Below are positions 10,781-19,784 of a DNA stretch of 64,000 bases, in pieces (positions within the stretch are counted from its first letter, which is position 1; every line of letters starts with the position of its first letter). The DNA is taken from assembly GCA_024228935.1 (NCBI GenBank), contig JAAESX010000088.1, positions 86,543-150,542 on the forward strand. The letters run 5' to 3'. Below the pieces are notes generated by a model. The model saw only the letters and a list, made by a program, of their open reading frames with translations, was not told the DNA's origin and ran no database searches. The DNA comes from Pseudomonadota bacterium. Its GTDB lineage: Bacteria > Myxococcota_A > UBA796 > CAJQPC01. The position numbers and the translations under genes were made by a program.

Positions 10781-11274
10781 TCGCACTCTGGATCGCGCTC
10801 TCACTGGGCCCGGCCTCCGCGGGCGACGAGGACTTCGACCTGTCCCGCATGGACGAGGTCGTCGGACAGGAGCCGTGGGGCTCGCCCGTCACCGGAGTCG
10901 AAGCGGAAGAGCGGACCGCGAACCTGGCCGCCGGCCTTCGCTGCCCCGTCTGCCAGGGCATGTCGGTCAACGACAGCTCCACCGAAGCCGCCGTCTCGAT
11001 GAAGACCCGCATCCAGGAGCTGGTCGAGCAGGGCTACACCGACGACCAGATCACGGACTACTTCGTGGCCCGGTACGGCGTCTGGATCCTGCTGGCTCCG
11101 CCCAAGGACGGCGTGAACTGGCTGCTGTACACCATCCCCGGTCTCATCGCGCTGATGGGCATCCCGCTCGTGTACGCCATGCAGGGCGGGCGCGAAGAGA
11201 AGGCCGAGGCCGAGACCACCGAGGAGCCCGTGGACGACTACACCAAGCGCGTTCTCGCTGAGCTGGACGACTGA
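10777..11274 (+). CDS. ccmH: CcmH, apocytochrome c reductase subunit
   Basis: From the GTG at 10777 the protein has 165 residues. It has a short signal peptide (MIALWIALSLGPASAG), the hallmark LRCPVCQ motif (Cys56, Cys59) and one C-terminal membrane helix (WLLYTIPGLIALMGIPLVYA). This is the short CcmH form, with CcmI as a separate gene. It works with CcmG and CcmF in presenting reduced apocytochrome. Its TGA shares one base with the next ATG. Confidence 0.92.
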   Translation: MIALWIALSLGPASAGDEDFDLSRMDEVVGQEPWGSPVTGVEAEERTANLAAGLRCPVCQGMSVNDSSTEAAVSMKTRIQELVEQGYTDDQITDYFVARYGVWILLAPPKDGVNWLLYTIPGLIALMGIPLVYAMQGGREEKAEAETTEEPVDDYTKRVLAELDD

Positions 11275-12482
11275 TGGACTGGTCCGTCTGGGGTCCCCCG
11301 CTCGTCGTTCTCGGCCTGGCTGCTGTCGGTGGCGGCGCCTTCGCCATCACCGGCACGCGACGCTGGGCCCACGACCCGATCCGCGCCGATCTCCAGGCCC
11401 GGCACGAGGTCGTCATGACCCGCCTGCGTGACCTGGACGCCGACCGCGACAAGATCGACGACCACGACTACCACCACACCCGGCGCGACCTGATCCAGGA
11501 GGCGGCGGACATCCTGCGGCAGCTGGACGAGGGCCCCAACGAGACCGCCGGGGCCGAGCAGGCCGCGACGCCGGCACCCAAGGCCTCGCGCGGAGCCGGC
11601 TGGTACCTGGCCGGACTCGTCGTGTTCTTCACGGTCGCCGGGCTGGTGCTCCAGAACGCGCTGGCCCCACGGACCGACGGCTCGATGACCGGAAACGCCC
11701 AGTCGGGCAGCTCGGCCGACCCCATCGGGGAGGCCCAGGCCGCGCTCGAGGCGAACCCCGAGGACCTCGAGGCGCTCAACACGCTGACGAAGTGGGCGCT
11801 GTACACCCAGGACCTCGACCAGGCGATGCAGCTGATGGACCGCAGCCGCGCCATCGACGAGAACGACCCGGGCGTCATCGTGCACCTGGCCGCCCTGCGC
11901 GCGCTCATCGGACGCCACGACGAGTCCCTCGTCACGCTGGCGACGCAGGAGGACGCGCTGCCGGCCGAGGTCGGCATCTGGCGCGGGATCATCGCGATGC
12001 AGCAGGGCGACGACGCGACGGCGGCGACCGAGCTACGCGCCGCGGTGATGGCCTCGAGCGACCCGCTGGACCGCGAGTTCGCGGCGTTTCTGCTGTCGGA
12101 CCTGATGCGGGCCACCCAGGCCAGCGCGACCACCGAGGGAGAGGGCGACCCATCCGCCGCCGTCATGACGACGACCGTCTCCTCAGCCAGCGCCGTCGAG
12201 CCCGGCGGCGTCCTGTACGTCTACGTGCGGGCCTCGCCCGTCCCGGCCGGTCCGCCCATGCTCGCCAAGCGCATCGAGACCTGGGAGCTCCCTCTTGAGG
12301 TCTCGCTCTCGAACGCAGACCTGTTGCCGTTCGCCGGGGGCGTGTTCCCCAGCCCGGCGTACGTGCAGGCCAAGATCGCCCGGTCGGGTGACCCCCGCCA
12401 GCCCATGGACGGCGACATGAAGTCGGTGGTCATCGGACCGATCGAGGACTTCAGCGCGCCGGTCGAGCTCGTGCTCGAATAG
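11274..12482 (+). CDS. ccmI: CcmI/CycH-like TPR protein
   Basis: This 402-residue protein has two membrane segments: an N-terminal one, and GWYLAGLVVFFTVAGLVLQNAL near 110-130. Between and after them come a helical cytoplasmic loop and a periplasmic TPR region (about 140-270). The C-terminal domain (about 300-402, VYVRASP... through KIARSGDPRQP) matches CcmI/CycH. It is thought to hold apocytochrome C-termini for the CcmFH lyase. It closes the ccm operon; the TerB-like gene follows 3 bases later and may be co-transcribed. Confidence 0.88.
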   Translation: MDWSVWGPPLVVLGLAAVGGGAFAITGTRRWAHDPIRADLQARHEVVMTRLRDLDADRDKIDDHDYHHTRRDLIQEAADILRQLDEGPNETAGAEQAATPAPKASRGAGWYLAGLVVFFTVAGLVLQNALAPRTDGSMTGNAQSGSSADPIGEAQAALEANPEDLEALNTLTKWALYTQDLDQAMQLMDRSRAIDENDPGVIVHLAALRALIGRHDESLVTLATQEDALPAEVGIWRGIIAMQQGDDATAATELRAAVMASSDPLDREFAAFLLSDLMRATQASATTEGEGDPSAAVMTTTVSSASAVEPGGVLYVYVRASPVPAGPPMLAKRIETWELPLEVSLSNADLLPFAGGVFPSPAYVQAKIARSGDPRQPMDGDMKSVVIGPIEDFSAPVELVLE

Positions 12483-12485
12483 GGC

Positions 12486-13244
12486 ATGGCCAAGGCCTTC
12501 GACTTCCACGACGTCCCTGAAGACCAGAAGCTCGCCTTCTACGGGACGCTGTTCGCGATGGCGGCCGCCGACGGGCACACCGCGCACGAGGAGCTCGAGC
12601 TCATCTTCGAGTCCATCGACACGCGCGAGCTGTCGGACAGCAGCGTGAGCGAGCTCCGCGCCTTCATGGAGACCCCGCCGGACCTGGACCCGCTCCTCGA
12701 GAAGCTGGCCGAAGGCTCGGACGACCTGCGCTTCGGCGTGCTCATGCACCTGACCGACGTCGCCCTGGCCGACGAGCGCTTCAAGCTGGGCGAGAAGCGC
12801 GCGCTGCGGCGAGCCCGCCAGGTGCTGCACATCAGCCGCGAGCAGGGCCTGGCCATCGAGGAGTTCGTCTGGGAGGTCCGTGAGATCCGCGAGCAGGGCC
12901 TGGACGAGCAGGCCACGGCCCAGGCGCTGGCGAAGGCCAGCGACGACCTGTGGAGCCACGGCGTCCCGAAGAGCGCGGTCGGCTTCTCCGGCAGCGTCGT
13001 GGGTCTGTCAGCGACGGGGGCGCTCGCGGGCGCAGCGGCCATCGGACTCGGGCTCGGGCTGATCCCCGGTCTGGGCGTCGCGGTGGCCATCGGGACCGCC
13101 ACGTTCGTCGCCCTGAACTGGGTGTTCAACAGCGGCAAGGACGACGAGCGCGTCCAGGACATGCTGAAGACGCAGAAGCAACGCGCCGAGCGACTCAAGG
13201 AGAACCTGGGCCGCCTGGGCGAGATCCTGGAAAAGCACCACTAG
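12486..13244 (+). CDS. TerB-like protein with a glycine-rich membrane segment
   Basis: The first ~150 of 252 residues resemble the TerB/DjlA-type helical domain: FAMAAADGHTAHEELELIF and later LADERFKLGEKRALRRARQVL, both acidic metal-binding-like repeats. A very Gly/Ala-rich hydrophobic stretch (about 165-215, SGSVVGLSATGALAGAAAIG and on) then suggests one or two membrane helices. A charged coiled-coil tail ends in GRLGEILEKHH. TerB domains occur in envelope-stress and tellurite systems; no other ter genes are nearby. It begins 3 bases after ccmI, so it is probably read through from that operon. Confidence 0.7.
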   Translation: MAKAFDFHDVPEDQKLAFYGTLFAMAAADGHTAHEELELIFESIDTRELSDSSVSELRAFMETPPDLDPLLEKLAEGSDDLRFGVLMHLTDVALADERFKLGEKRALRRARQVLHISREQGLAIEEFVWEVREIREQGLDEQATAQALAKASDDLWSHGVPKSAVGFSGSVVGLSATGALAGAAAIGLGLGLIPGLGVAVAIGTATFVALNWVFNSGKDDERVQDMLKTQKQRAERLKENLGRLGEILEKHH

Positions 13245-13294
13245 GCGACCCCACAGGAGACCGCGCGGATGCGGTGGGCCGACCGGCTGCGGTT

Positions 13295-14359
13295 CTAGCG
13301 GAAGGTTGCCGGCACTGGCTGGTGCGTGATGAGCCCGGCGTCGAGCCACTCGCTCACCGGGTCGTCCAGACCGACCTTGCCCACGAACAGGTCCTTCACG
13401 GGCTTCCCCGCCTCGAGGTAGGCCTTCACGCGGCGATGGCCTCGGTAGTAGACGACGTCCTTGGCGTAGACGCCGGGCGCTCCGGGGTCAGCCAGCCCGC
13501 GCTTGAGCCGCTCGGACACCCCCCAAGCCAGCCCCGGCCCGGCGTTCTCGGCGATGGTGTCGTGCAGCTCGCGGAAGCCCATCCGACGAGCCCAGTCGAC
13601 GGCCTGCACGACCACACCCTGGCGCCAGGCGGTGCCCGGACTCGCGCTGCCGGACAGCTCCTCGGCGTACAGCGCGAGCCCCTCCTCGGTCTCCAGCGAG
13701 CCGGGCAGGCCCGTGCTGAAGATGCGCAGCGGCTGGGCGCGACCGTTGGCGCTGCGGATGGCGTGGACCTCGACCTCGTGCACGACGAGGCGCCTGACGT
13801 CGCGCGACCGGAACGTCGCCCGAGGCGAGACGCGCAGCAGCCGCTTGGCTCCGTCCACCAGCACGCGCGCGGACATCACGGGGTCCAGCTCGATGCGCCA
13901 GTCGCCTAGGCCTCGGTCCCGGAGTGCGTCCTCGAGCGCCTCGACCATGACCGCCGCCGACAAGGAGAACGGCGTCGTGTCGCGGTCGCGGACCTCGCCG
14001 CGGGCGCTCTCGAGGGTCTCTTCGTCCGGGTACCAGTTCGAGTTCCGGGCGAGCCGGTCGAACGCCTCGGGGGTCCGATCCCTCAGGGCGAGGATGAACA
14101 GCCGTGTCCCGTGGATCCCTCTCGCCAGCATCTGACCCAGCGGGTGGTCCTCGGGCGGCTCCAGCCGATCGAGTCGTCCGAGCTCGGCGTCCGCCCACGT
14201 CGCCGTATGGTAGCGGAGCGGTGGGACGTCCCGACCCGCACGGAACGCCTGGCGTGCCTCGCGGGCGTTCACCGGGTTCAGGTACCGAGAGAACGGAACG
14301 CGCTCGAACAGGGTGTGGAGCTCGCGATCGACCTGCAGGACCGCGGGAGGGATGGACAT
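13295..14359 (-). CDS. DUF1704 zinc metallopeptidase (tyrosine carboxypeptidase-like)
   Basis: This 354-residue protein carries the DUF1704 signature: VVHEVEVH (HExxxH at 194-199), followed by ANGRAQPLRIFSTGLPG and TEEGLALYAEE (224-234). The glutamate of the last motif is the likely third zinc ligand. Eukaryotic members of the family (MATCAP) are tubulin tyrosine carboxypeptidases; the bacterial substrate is unknown. There is no signal peptide, so it is cytoplasmic. It is divergent from the acyltransferase across 31 bases. Confidence 0.82.
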   Translation of the reverse strand: MSIPPAVLQVDRELHTLFERVPFSRYLNPVNAREARQAFRAGRDVPPLRYHTATWADAELGRLDRLEPPEDHPLGQMLARGIHGTRLFILALRDRTPEAFDRLARNSNWYPDEETLESARGEVRDRDTTPFSLSAAVMVEALEDALRDRGLGDWRIELDPVMSARVLVDGAKRLLRVSPRATFRSRDVRRLVVHEVEVHAIRSANGRAQPLRIFSTGLPGSLETEEGLALYAEELSGSASPGTAWRQGVVVQAVDWARRMGFRELHDTIAENAGPGLAWGVSERLKRGLADPGAPGVYAKDVVYYRGHRRVKAYLEAGKPVKDLFVGKVGLDDPVSEWLDAGLITHQPVPATFR

Positions 14360-14390
14360 CGTCGCGAGGGTATCCGGTTACGCATCGGTC

Positions 14391-15287
14391 ATGGATCTGG
14401 ATGCCCTGTCCGCCCTCGATCCGGCCGCTCTGCGCCGCCTCGTCCCGGGCTTCGTCAACAGCTACTTCCGCGACGACGCCGCCATCGCGACCGCCGCCGA
14501 GGCCCGCGTGCGTGAGGTCGTCGAGCAGGCCACCGACGACGAACTGCGGGAGACCATGGCCATCTTCGGCTCGGTCGGAGGCGAGTACCGCCCGTACGAG
14601 GCCGCGCCCGTGCTGCGCCGCATCTCGCGCGCCTACATCCCGGTGCCGTGCGGAGACGCGCGAGCCGAGGGGCTCGAACACCTGGAGTCGGTGCGCGGCC
14701 GGAACCAGCTGTGGATCTGCAACCACCTGAGCTACGTCGACACCCAGGTGACCGACGCGCTGATCGCCAAGGGCGGCTGCGACATCATCGATGACGTGCT
14801 CGTCGTCGCCGGGCCCAAGGTCTACACCGAGCCGTTCCGACGCCTGGCGGCCGTGGCCCTGAACACGCTGATGACCGCGCAGTCCTCGCAGCTGCAGCAC
14901 AACGCGTCCGGCCTGTCCCCGCGCGAGATCGCCAGCATCGCCGTCACGTCGATGAAGCAGGCCCGGACCTGGCGCGCCGAGCGCGGGCCCGTCCTGCTCT
15001 ACCCCGAGGGCTCGCGGAGCCGGTCCGGCCGACTCGGCTCGTTCCTTCGCGCGGCCGCCCGGTACGCGCGCGGCGCCGAGGTCATCGTGCCGGTCGCCAT
15101 CACCGGCAGCGAGAACCTGTTCGGGTACGACGAGCGGATGCGACCGGCCGAGGTGACGCTCACCATCGGCGAGCCGTTCACGCCCAAGCCGGGCAAGACC
15201 GCGGCGATCGAGGAGGCCCGCGAGCGAATCGCCGGGCTGCTCCCTGAGGCGTACAAACCGGATCCGGCCACCCCGGTGCTGCGCTGA
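14391..15287 (+). CDS. PlsC-like glycerolipid acyltransferase
   Basis: From the ATG at 14391 the protein has 298 residues. The acyltransferase motif NHLSYVD (NHx4D, 111-117) and the later LYPEGSRSRSGRLG block identify the PlsC/LPLAT superfamily, which moves acyl groups from acyl-CoA or acyl-ACP to lysolipids. No transmembrane segment is obvious, so it is probably peripheral. Starts further upstream are possible but would run into the divergent gene. The SGNH hydrolase directly downstream suggests a lipid or acyl-ester pathway. Confidence 0.8.
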   Translation: MDLDALSALDPAALRRLVPGFVNSYFRDDAAIATAAEARVREVVEQATDDELRETMAIFGSVGGEYRPYEAAPVLRRISRAYIPVPCGDARAEGLEHLESVRGRNQLWICNHLSYVDTQVTDALIAKGGCDIIDDVLVVAGPKVYTEPFRRLAAVALNTLMTAQSSQLQHNASGLSPREIASIAVTSMKQARTWRAERGPVLLYPEGSRSRSGRLGSFLRAAARYARGAEVIVPVAITGSENLFGYDERMRPAEVTLTIGEPFTPKPGKTAAIEEARERIAGLLPEAYKPDPATPVLR

Positions 15288-16219
15288 GTCTGCGGCGAGC
15301 CGCGCTCGTCGTGGGGGGCCTGGCGATGTCGGCCGTCGCGCTCGAAGGCACTCTGCGCCTGACCCACGACCGGCTCCCCAGCCTGGCGGCGCTCCCGGAC
15401 GATCTCGATCTCCCCAGCCGCACGAAGGGCTGCGTCCAGCCCCCGGGCACGGCTCCCTCGACGGAAGCCACCGACCAGATCTGGGTGTTCGGGGACTCGA
15501 TCGTGGCGGGACGGGACATCCTGGAGGAGGACCAGCTCGCCTCGGTCCTGGCCGTCCGCGGCACGAACCACCTGGCGCGGCGGATTCGGGCCATGAACCA
15601 CGGCCAGCCCGCGGGGGACATCTGCACCACGCTCGACGCAGCGCTGACCGAGCGCGCCGAGGCTCGCCCCGCCGGAGCGGTGATCGCCCTGTTCCAGAAC
15701 GACCTGATGATGCAGTCACTGGTCCGATCGGGCGGCGGGTTCGCGATGGTCCCGACCCATCGGTCCACAGGCATCCGCAGCGTCCTGGAGACCTCGTACG
15801 CGGCGAACTACCTGTGGTTCCACCACCGGGCGCGGACGGCCTCGCCGAGCGAGCCGCTGACGACGCCGGACGCGATGGCCAACATCCGGGCCGCCCTGGC
15901 GCAGACGGCAGCGGCCTACGCCGACGTGCCCACCGTCTGGATCGTCCTGGACGCTGTGGGCACCCATCGCTGCCCGATCCCGGGACACGAGCAGGACTGC
16001 GGACAAGCCGTGTTCGCCACGCAGGTGATGGCGGACGAACTCACCGCCGCCGGCATCCCGTTCGTGGACTTCCGCGGAGGATGGCAGGAGGCCGAGACGC
16101 TCGTCCTGTCCCGCGAGCGGAAATGGGCCCTGCCGGTCCATCCGAACCCCGCTGGGGTCGAACAGATGGCGGACGCGGTCTGGCCCGAGCTGGAGCCGCA
16201 GCTCCAGCGCAGTCCCTGA
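15284..16219 (+). CDS. SGNH/GDSL-type hydrolase, anchored at the N-terminus
   Basis: The catalytic serine motif is VFGDSIVAG and the C-terminal block is LPVHPNPAGVEQMA (Asp/His block as xxHPN), as in SGNH esterases. If translation starts at the CTG at 15284 (overlapping the previous TGA as CTGA), the N-terminus reads MSLRRAALVVGGLAMSAVAL. That is a good signal anchor with two arginines. The first conventional start, GTG at 15311, would cut this anchor in half. I prefer the CTG. The protein is about 311 residues and probably periplasmic-facing. Its substrate is unknown. Confidence 0.7.
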   Translation: MSLRRAALVVGGLAMSAVALEGTLRLTHDRLPSLAALPDDLDLPSRTKGCVQPPGTAPSTEATDQIWVFGDSIVAGRDILEEDQLASVLAVRGTNHLARRIRAMNHGQPAGDICTTLDAALTERAEARPAGAVIALFQNDLMMQSLVRSGGGFAMVPTHRSTGIRSVLETSYAANYLWFHHRARTASPSEPLTTPDAMANIRAALAQTAAAYADVPTVWIVLDAVGTHRCPIPGHEQDCGQAVFATQVMADELTAAGIPFVDFRGGWQEAETLVLSRERKWALPVHPNPAGVEQMADAVWPELEPQLQRSP

Positions 16220-16220
16220 G

Positions 16221-17480
16221 CTACCTCGGCGTGCCGAAGCTCCGCTCGAAGAGGCCGGCGATCGCGCGCTGACCGTTCTCGTTCAGCTGACGGGTGCCGG
16301 TGCCACAGAAGTGCGGGCTCTCGATGACCGGGACGCCCGCGACCCACCGGTCCTTGTGCCAGTGGAACCAGCTCGTCTGGACCTGATCGTAGACCCACAG
16401 GTCCTTGTGCCACATGCGAGCGAGCTCGACGCTCCAGCCCGTACCGCCGGTGACGGTGCCGTCGCTGTTGATCGAGCCGACCACGAAGACCTGCTGCGCG
16501 CGGCTGACCTGGTGCCACAGCGACTGCAGGACGCGGCGGATGAGGCTGCCCTCGGAGTAGGTGCGGTGCAGGCGCTTGCTGACGTACACGAGCGAGACGT
16601 CACCGGCCGCGAGCTCCCGGTCCGACAGCAGCTTGCTGCCGACGGTGCGCTCCTGGCGGTGGCCGTCGAACGTGAAGTTCAGCTCGCTGAGACCGAACTG
16701 CTCGGCCAGCTTGCCGAACGCGGCCTCGGAGCCGGTCGCGCCGCCGCTGTACAGCGTGCAGTCGATGGCCCGGGGGCTCGGGGGCGCCGACATCGGGTCC
16801 CAGCCGTCCTCGCCGGTCACCAGCATGGTGGTCGGGTCGAGCTGCAGGCCCATCTTGTCGTTGAGGTCGGTGCCGTGCACCCGGCTGGCTGTGAGCTCGA
16901 CGACGGTGTCGACGGGCTCCAGCATGACCGTGGTGCTCCAGGCGCCAGCGAACGGAACCACGCCGGGCTGCTCGCGATGGCTGCGCAGCGACGTCCAGAG
17001 GGCGAAGCCCTTCTCGGCCGCGAGCGACTTCAGCTTGCCCAGCTCGTCCTCGCTCGTCGGCGCGAGGCCGTCGATGAGCACGACGCTCGGGACGAAGCCG
17101 AGCACCTCGTCGGCGGTAGCCATGGCCCGGACGAAGTCGTCGTAGCCGAAGTCACTGTCGAGGTAGCAGAGGATCTGACGGTTCTGCTCGACAGCGAGGC
17201 GGGCTTCGGCCTTGGCCTTGCCCTTCACGCGAGCGGCCTTCGCGACGCCGTCGAAGATGGCGCCGTAGAAGCTGCGAACGTGCTCGGCGTTGTCGCGGAG
17301 CGACAGGTGCAGGACCTTCTGATCCCGCAGCAGCCGATCAAGCGCCAGGTGCACGAGCAGGGCGCTCTTGCCGGTACCGGCGCGACCCACGACCGCTCCC
17401 AGCTCACCGGCCGCGAGGCCACCGTGCAGGGACTCTTCGAAGACGCGCATTGGGCTGCGCTCGAAAATCTGTGCGTACAT
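16221..17480 (-). CDS. KaiC/RecA-like ATPase fused to a SLOG-like nucleotide-binding domain
   Basis: This is a 419-residue, two-domain protein. Residues 1-230 form a RecA/KaiC-like ATPase with P-loop GRAGTGKS (32-39) and Walker B SVVLIDGLA (132-140). Residues about 240-410 form a Rossmann-like domain: CTLYSGGATGSEAAFGKLAE, RELAAGDVSLVYV, VFVVGSI, then TGGTGWSVELA, and a closing PHFCGTGTRQLNENG. That pattern resembles the DprA/LOG/YspA (SLOG) superfamily and small phage proteins of the same type. The gene starts 19 bases after fusA with a clear AGGAG (17488-17492), so it should be co-transcribed with EF-G. Function unknown; SLOG domains often sense nucleotides. Confidence 0.7.
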   Translation of the reverse strand: MYAQIFERSPMRVFEESLHGGLAAGELGAVVGRAGTGKSALLVHLALDRLLRDQKVLHLSLRDNAEHVRSFYGAIFDGVAKAARVKGKAKAEARLAVEQNRQILCYLDSDFGYDDFVRAMATADEVLGFVPSVVLIDGLAPTSEDELGKLKSLAAEKGFALWTSLRSHREQPGVVPFAGAWSTTVMLEPVDTVVELTASRVHGTDLNDKMGLQLDPTTMLVTGEDGWDPMSAPPSPRAIDCTLYSGGATGSEAAFGKLAEQFGLSELNFTFDGHRQERTVGSKLLSDRELAAGDVSLVYVSKRLHRTYSEGSLIRRVLQSLWHQVSRAQQVFVVGSINSDGTVTGGTGWSVELARMWHKDLWVYDQVQTSWFHWHKDRWVAGVPVIESPHFCGTGTRQLNENGQRAIAGLFERSFGTPR

Positions 17481-17493
17481 TTCGGAACTCCTG

Positions 17494-17509
17494 CGCGTCC
17501 TAGGACGCG
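17494..17509. repeat. 16-bp perfect palindrome across the fusA stop codon
   Basis: CGCGTCCTAGGACGCG is fully self-complementary with CTAG at its centre, and the fusA TAG stop lies in that centre. It sits between fusA and the following gene and overlaps the space just before the AGGAG site. A similar CTAG-centred palindrome covers a stop at 20187-20202. Confidence 0.7.
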
Positions 17510-19587
17510 GCCTTCTGGGCGTCCTGGTAGGCCTTGATCAGGTCCTCGGTGACGCCCTGGGGTGCCTGGGCGTACCGGGAGAACTCCATCGTGAACTCCG
17601 CCTTGCCCTGCGTCGCGGAACGGATGACCGTCGCGTAGCCGAACATCTCGGCGAGGGGCACCTCGGACTCGACCTGCGAGAACCCATCTGACTCGGTCGA
17701 ACCGAGGATCATGCCGCGGCGCTGCATCAGCGTGCCGACCATCGAGCCGTGGAACTCGGCGGGGCCCTCGAGCGCCACCTTCATGATGGGCTCGAGCACC
17801 ACCGGGCGGGCCCGGTCGTACGCCTGACGGAACGCGCCACGAGCGGCGGCCCGGAAGGCGTTGTCGCTGGAGTCGACCGCGTGGGCCTTTCCATCGTTGA
17901 TGGTGACCTTGACGCCGACTACCGTCGCGCCGATGAGGCGGCCCTTGACCAACTGGTCCTGGAAGCCCTTGTCACAGCTGCCGATGAACTCCTTCGGGAT
18001 GGACCCTCCGGTGATCTTGTCGACGAACTCGTAGTTGCCGTCTTCGAGGGGCTCCATGACGCCCATGATGCGACCGAACTGGCCGGAGCCACCCGTCTGC
18101 TTCTTGTGCGTGTAGTCGAACTCCGTCAGCTTGCTGACGGTCTCGCGGTACGAGACGCGCGGCGGCGAGACGGCGACGGGCGCGTTGTACTCACGACGCA
18201 TGCGCTCGACGTACACCTCGAGGTGCAGCTCGCCCATGCCCGAGATGATGGTCTCGTTGGTCTCGGGGTCCTGGCTCACGCGGAAGGTGGGGTCTTCCTT
18301 CGTGAAGCGCTGGAGCGCCTTCGACATGTTGACCTGGGACTTGTTGTCCGAGGGCGTGATCGTCAGCGAGATGACCGGGTTCGGCACGTGGATCGACGTC
18401 ATGGCGATCGGAACGGTGCCGTCGGTGAACGTGTCGCCCGAGTAGCAGTCGACGCCGAACAGCGCGACGATGTCGCCCGCGGTGGCCGAGTCGATGTCTT
18501 CCATCTCGTCCGAGTGCATGCGCACGAGACGACCGACCTTGACCTTCTTGCCGTTGCGGCTGTTGAAGATGAAGTCGCCCTTCGTGAGCGTGCCCTGGTA
18601 GATGCGCACGTAGGTCAGCTGACCGTAGCGGCCGTCCTCGAGCTTGAACGCGAGGCTGATCATCGGGCCTTCGGGCGACGACGGAACGACGACCTCGGCT
18701 TCGTCGTTCTCGATGTCCAGGCCGACATTCTCGACGTCGGTCGGACACGGCAGGTAGTCGATGACGCCATCGAGCATCCGCTGGACGCCGCGGTTCTTGT
18801 AGGCGCTGCCCAGGAAGACCGGGGTCATCTGGAGGCTCAGCGTGGCCTTGCGAACGGCGGCCTTGATGACCTCGTCGCTGGGCTCCTCCTCTTCGAGAAG
18901 GACCTCCATCAGCTCGTCGCTGAACATGGACGCCGCGTCGAGCAGGATCTCGCGGTACTCGGCGACCTCGTCGACCATGTCGTCCGGGATCGGGACTTCG
19001 TCGATCTGCTCGCCGTTGTCGCCGTTGAACTGGAAGGCCTTCTGCTCGATGAGGTCGATGACCCCGACGTGCTTGTCTTCGAGTCCGAGCGGCAGCTGCA
19101 TCATCACGGCGTTGTGGTTCAGCTTCTCGATGAGCTGATCCTTCACGCGGACGGGGTTCGCACCCTGGCGGTCGCACTTGTTGACGAACGCGATGCGCGG
19201 CACGTCGTACCGCTTCATCTGACGATCGACCGTCAGCGACTGCGACTGCACACCGGCGACGGAGCAGAGCACGAGGCACGCGCCGTCGAGGACGCGGAGC
19301 GCACGCTCCACCTCGATGGTGAAGTCGACGTGCCCGGGGGTGTCGATGATGTTGACGTGATGTCCGTCCCACTCGGCGAACGTCGCGGCCGACTGGATGG
19401 TGATTCCACGCTCGCGCTCGAGCTCCATGGAGTCCATCTTGGCCCCGACGCCATCCTTGCCCTTCACATCGTGAATGGCGTGGATGCGGTCGGTGTAGAA
19501 CAGGATTCGCTCGGTAAGAGTGGTCTTACCCGAGTCGATGTGGGCCGAGATTCCGATGTTGCGAATCTTGGAGAGGTCGGTGATCAC
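17500..19587 (-). CDS. fusA: Elongation factor G, mitochondrial EF-G1-like (spd type)
   Basis: This 695-residue translocase starts at the GTG at 19587, five bases after a perfect AGGAGG (19593-19598). G1 is AHIDSGKT (15-22). The effector region reads [19 protein letters not shown], as in mitochondrial EF-G1 and the spirochete/planctomycete/deltaproteobacterial spdEFG1 group, where classical EF-G has ATMDWMEQE. G3 DTPGH and G4 NKCD are intact, and domains II-V are complete. It drives ribosomal translocation. If it is spdEFG1, a separate recycling EF-G2 should exist elsewhere in the genome. It is not in a str operon here. Confidence 0.95.
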   Translation of the reverse strand: MITDLSKIRNIGISAHIDSGKTTLTERILFYTDRIHAIHDVKGKDGVGAKMDSMELERERGITIQSAATFAEWDGHHVNIIDTPGHVDFTIEVERALRVLDGACLVLCSVAGVQSQSLTVDRQMKRYDVPRIAFVNKCDRQGANPVRVKDQLIEKLNHNAVMMQLPLGLEDKHVGVIDLIEQKAFQFNGDNGEQIDEVPIPDDMVDEVAEYREILLDAASMFSDELMEVLLEEEEPSDEVIKAAVRKATLSLQMTPVFLGSAYKNRGVQRMLDGVIDYLPCPTDVENVGLDIENDEAEVVVPSSPEGPMISLAFKLEDGRYGQLTYVRIYQGTLTKGDFIFNSRNGKKVKVGRLVRMHSDEMEDIDSATAGDIVALFGVDCYSGDTFTDGTVPIAMTSIHVPNPVISLTITPSDNKSQVNMSKALQRFTKEDPTFRVSQDPETNETIISGMGELHLEVYVERMRREYNAPVAVSPPRVSYRETVSKLTEFDYTHKKQTGGSGQFGRIMGVMEPLEDGNYEFVDKITGGSIPKEFIGSCDKGFQDQLVKGRLIGATVVGVKVTINDGKAHAVDSSDNAFRAAARGAFRQAYDRARPVVLEPIMKVALEGPAEFHGSMVGTLMQRRGMILGSTESDGFSQVESEVPLAEMFGYATVIRSATQGKAEFTMEFSRYAQAPQGVTEDLIKAYQDAQKAAS

Positions 19588-19706
19588 CGCGTCCTCCTGG
19601 GTGCTGGGAAGGGGATGCAATTGGCGCGCTACTACTCGCGCCAGACCCCCTTCGCAAGTGGAAGGACCGGGATCGCCGCGCAAAGTTCATGCCGACGTAA
19701 CGAGAG

Positions 19707-19732
19707 GCTCGGGTTGCCCGGTAATCCCGAGC
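19707..19732. repeat. 7-bp inverted repeat in the fusA/lipoprotein intergenic region
   Basis: GCTCGGG (19707-19713) and CCCGAGC (19726-19732) could pair around a 12-nt loop. It lies in the 197-base divergent gap between fusA and the 19785 lipoprotein, where both promoters must be. No clear -35/-10 pair is recognisable. Confidence 0.3.
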
Positions 19733-19784
19733 AGAGGTAGAACCCCTCGGATCAACACCGTCTCCTTACCGGAAGGACTCCTAC

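Noticed and set aside
17749..19740. 663-codon plus-strand frame antisense to fusA
   Set aside because: fusA is beyond doubt on the minus strand; the antisense product has no domain.
19588..19784. Riboswitch or small RNA in the fusA/lipoprotein gap
   Set aside because: Only one short 7-bp inverted repeat is visible; no known riboswitch consensus is recognised.
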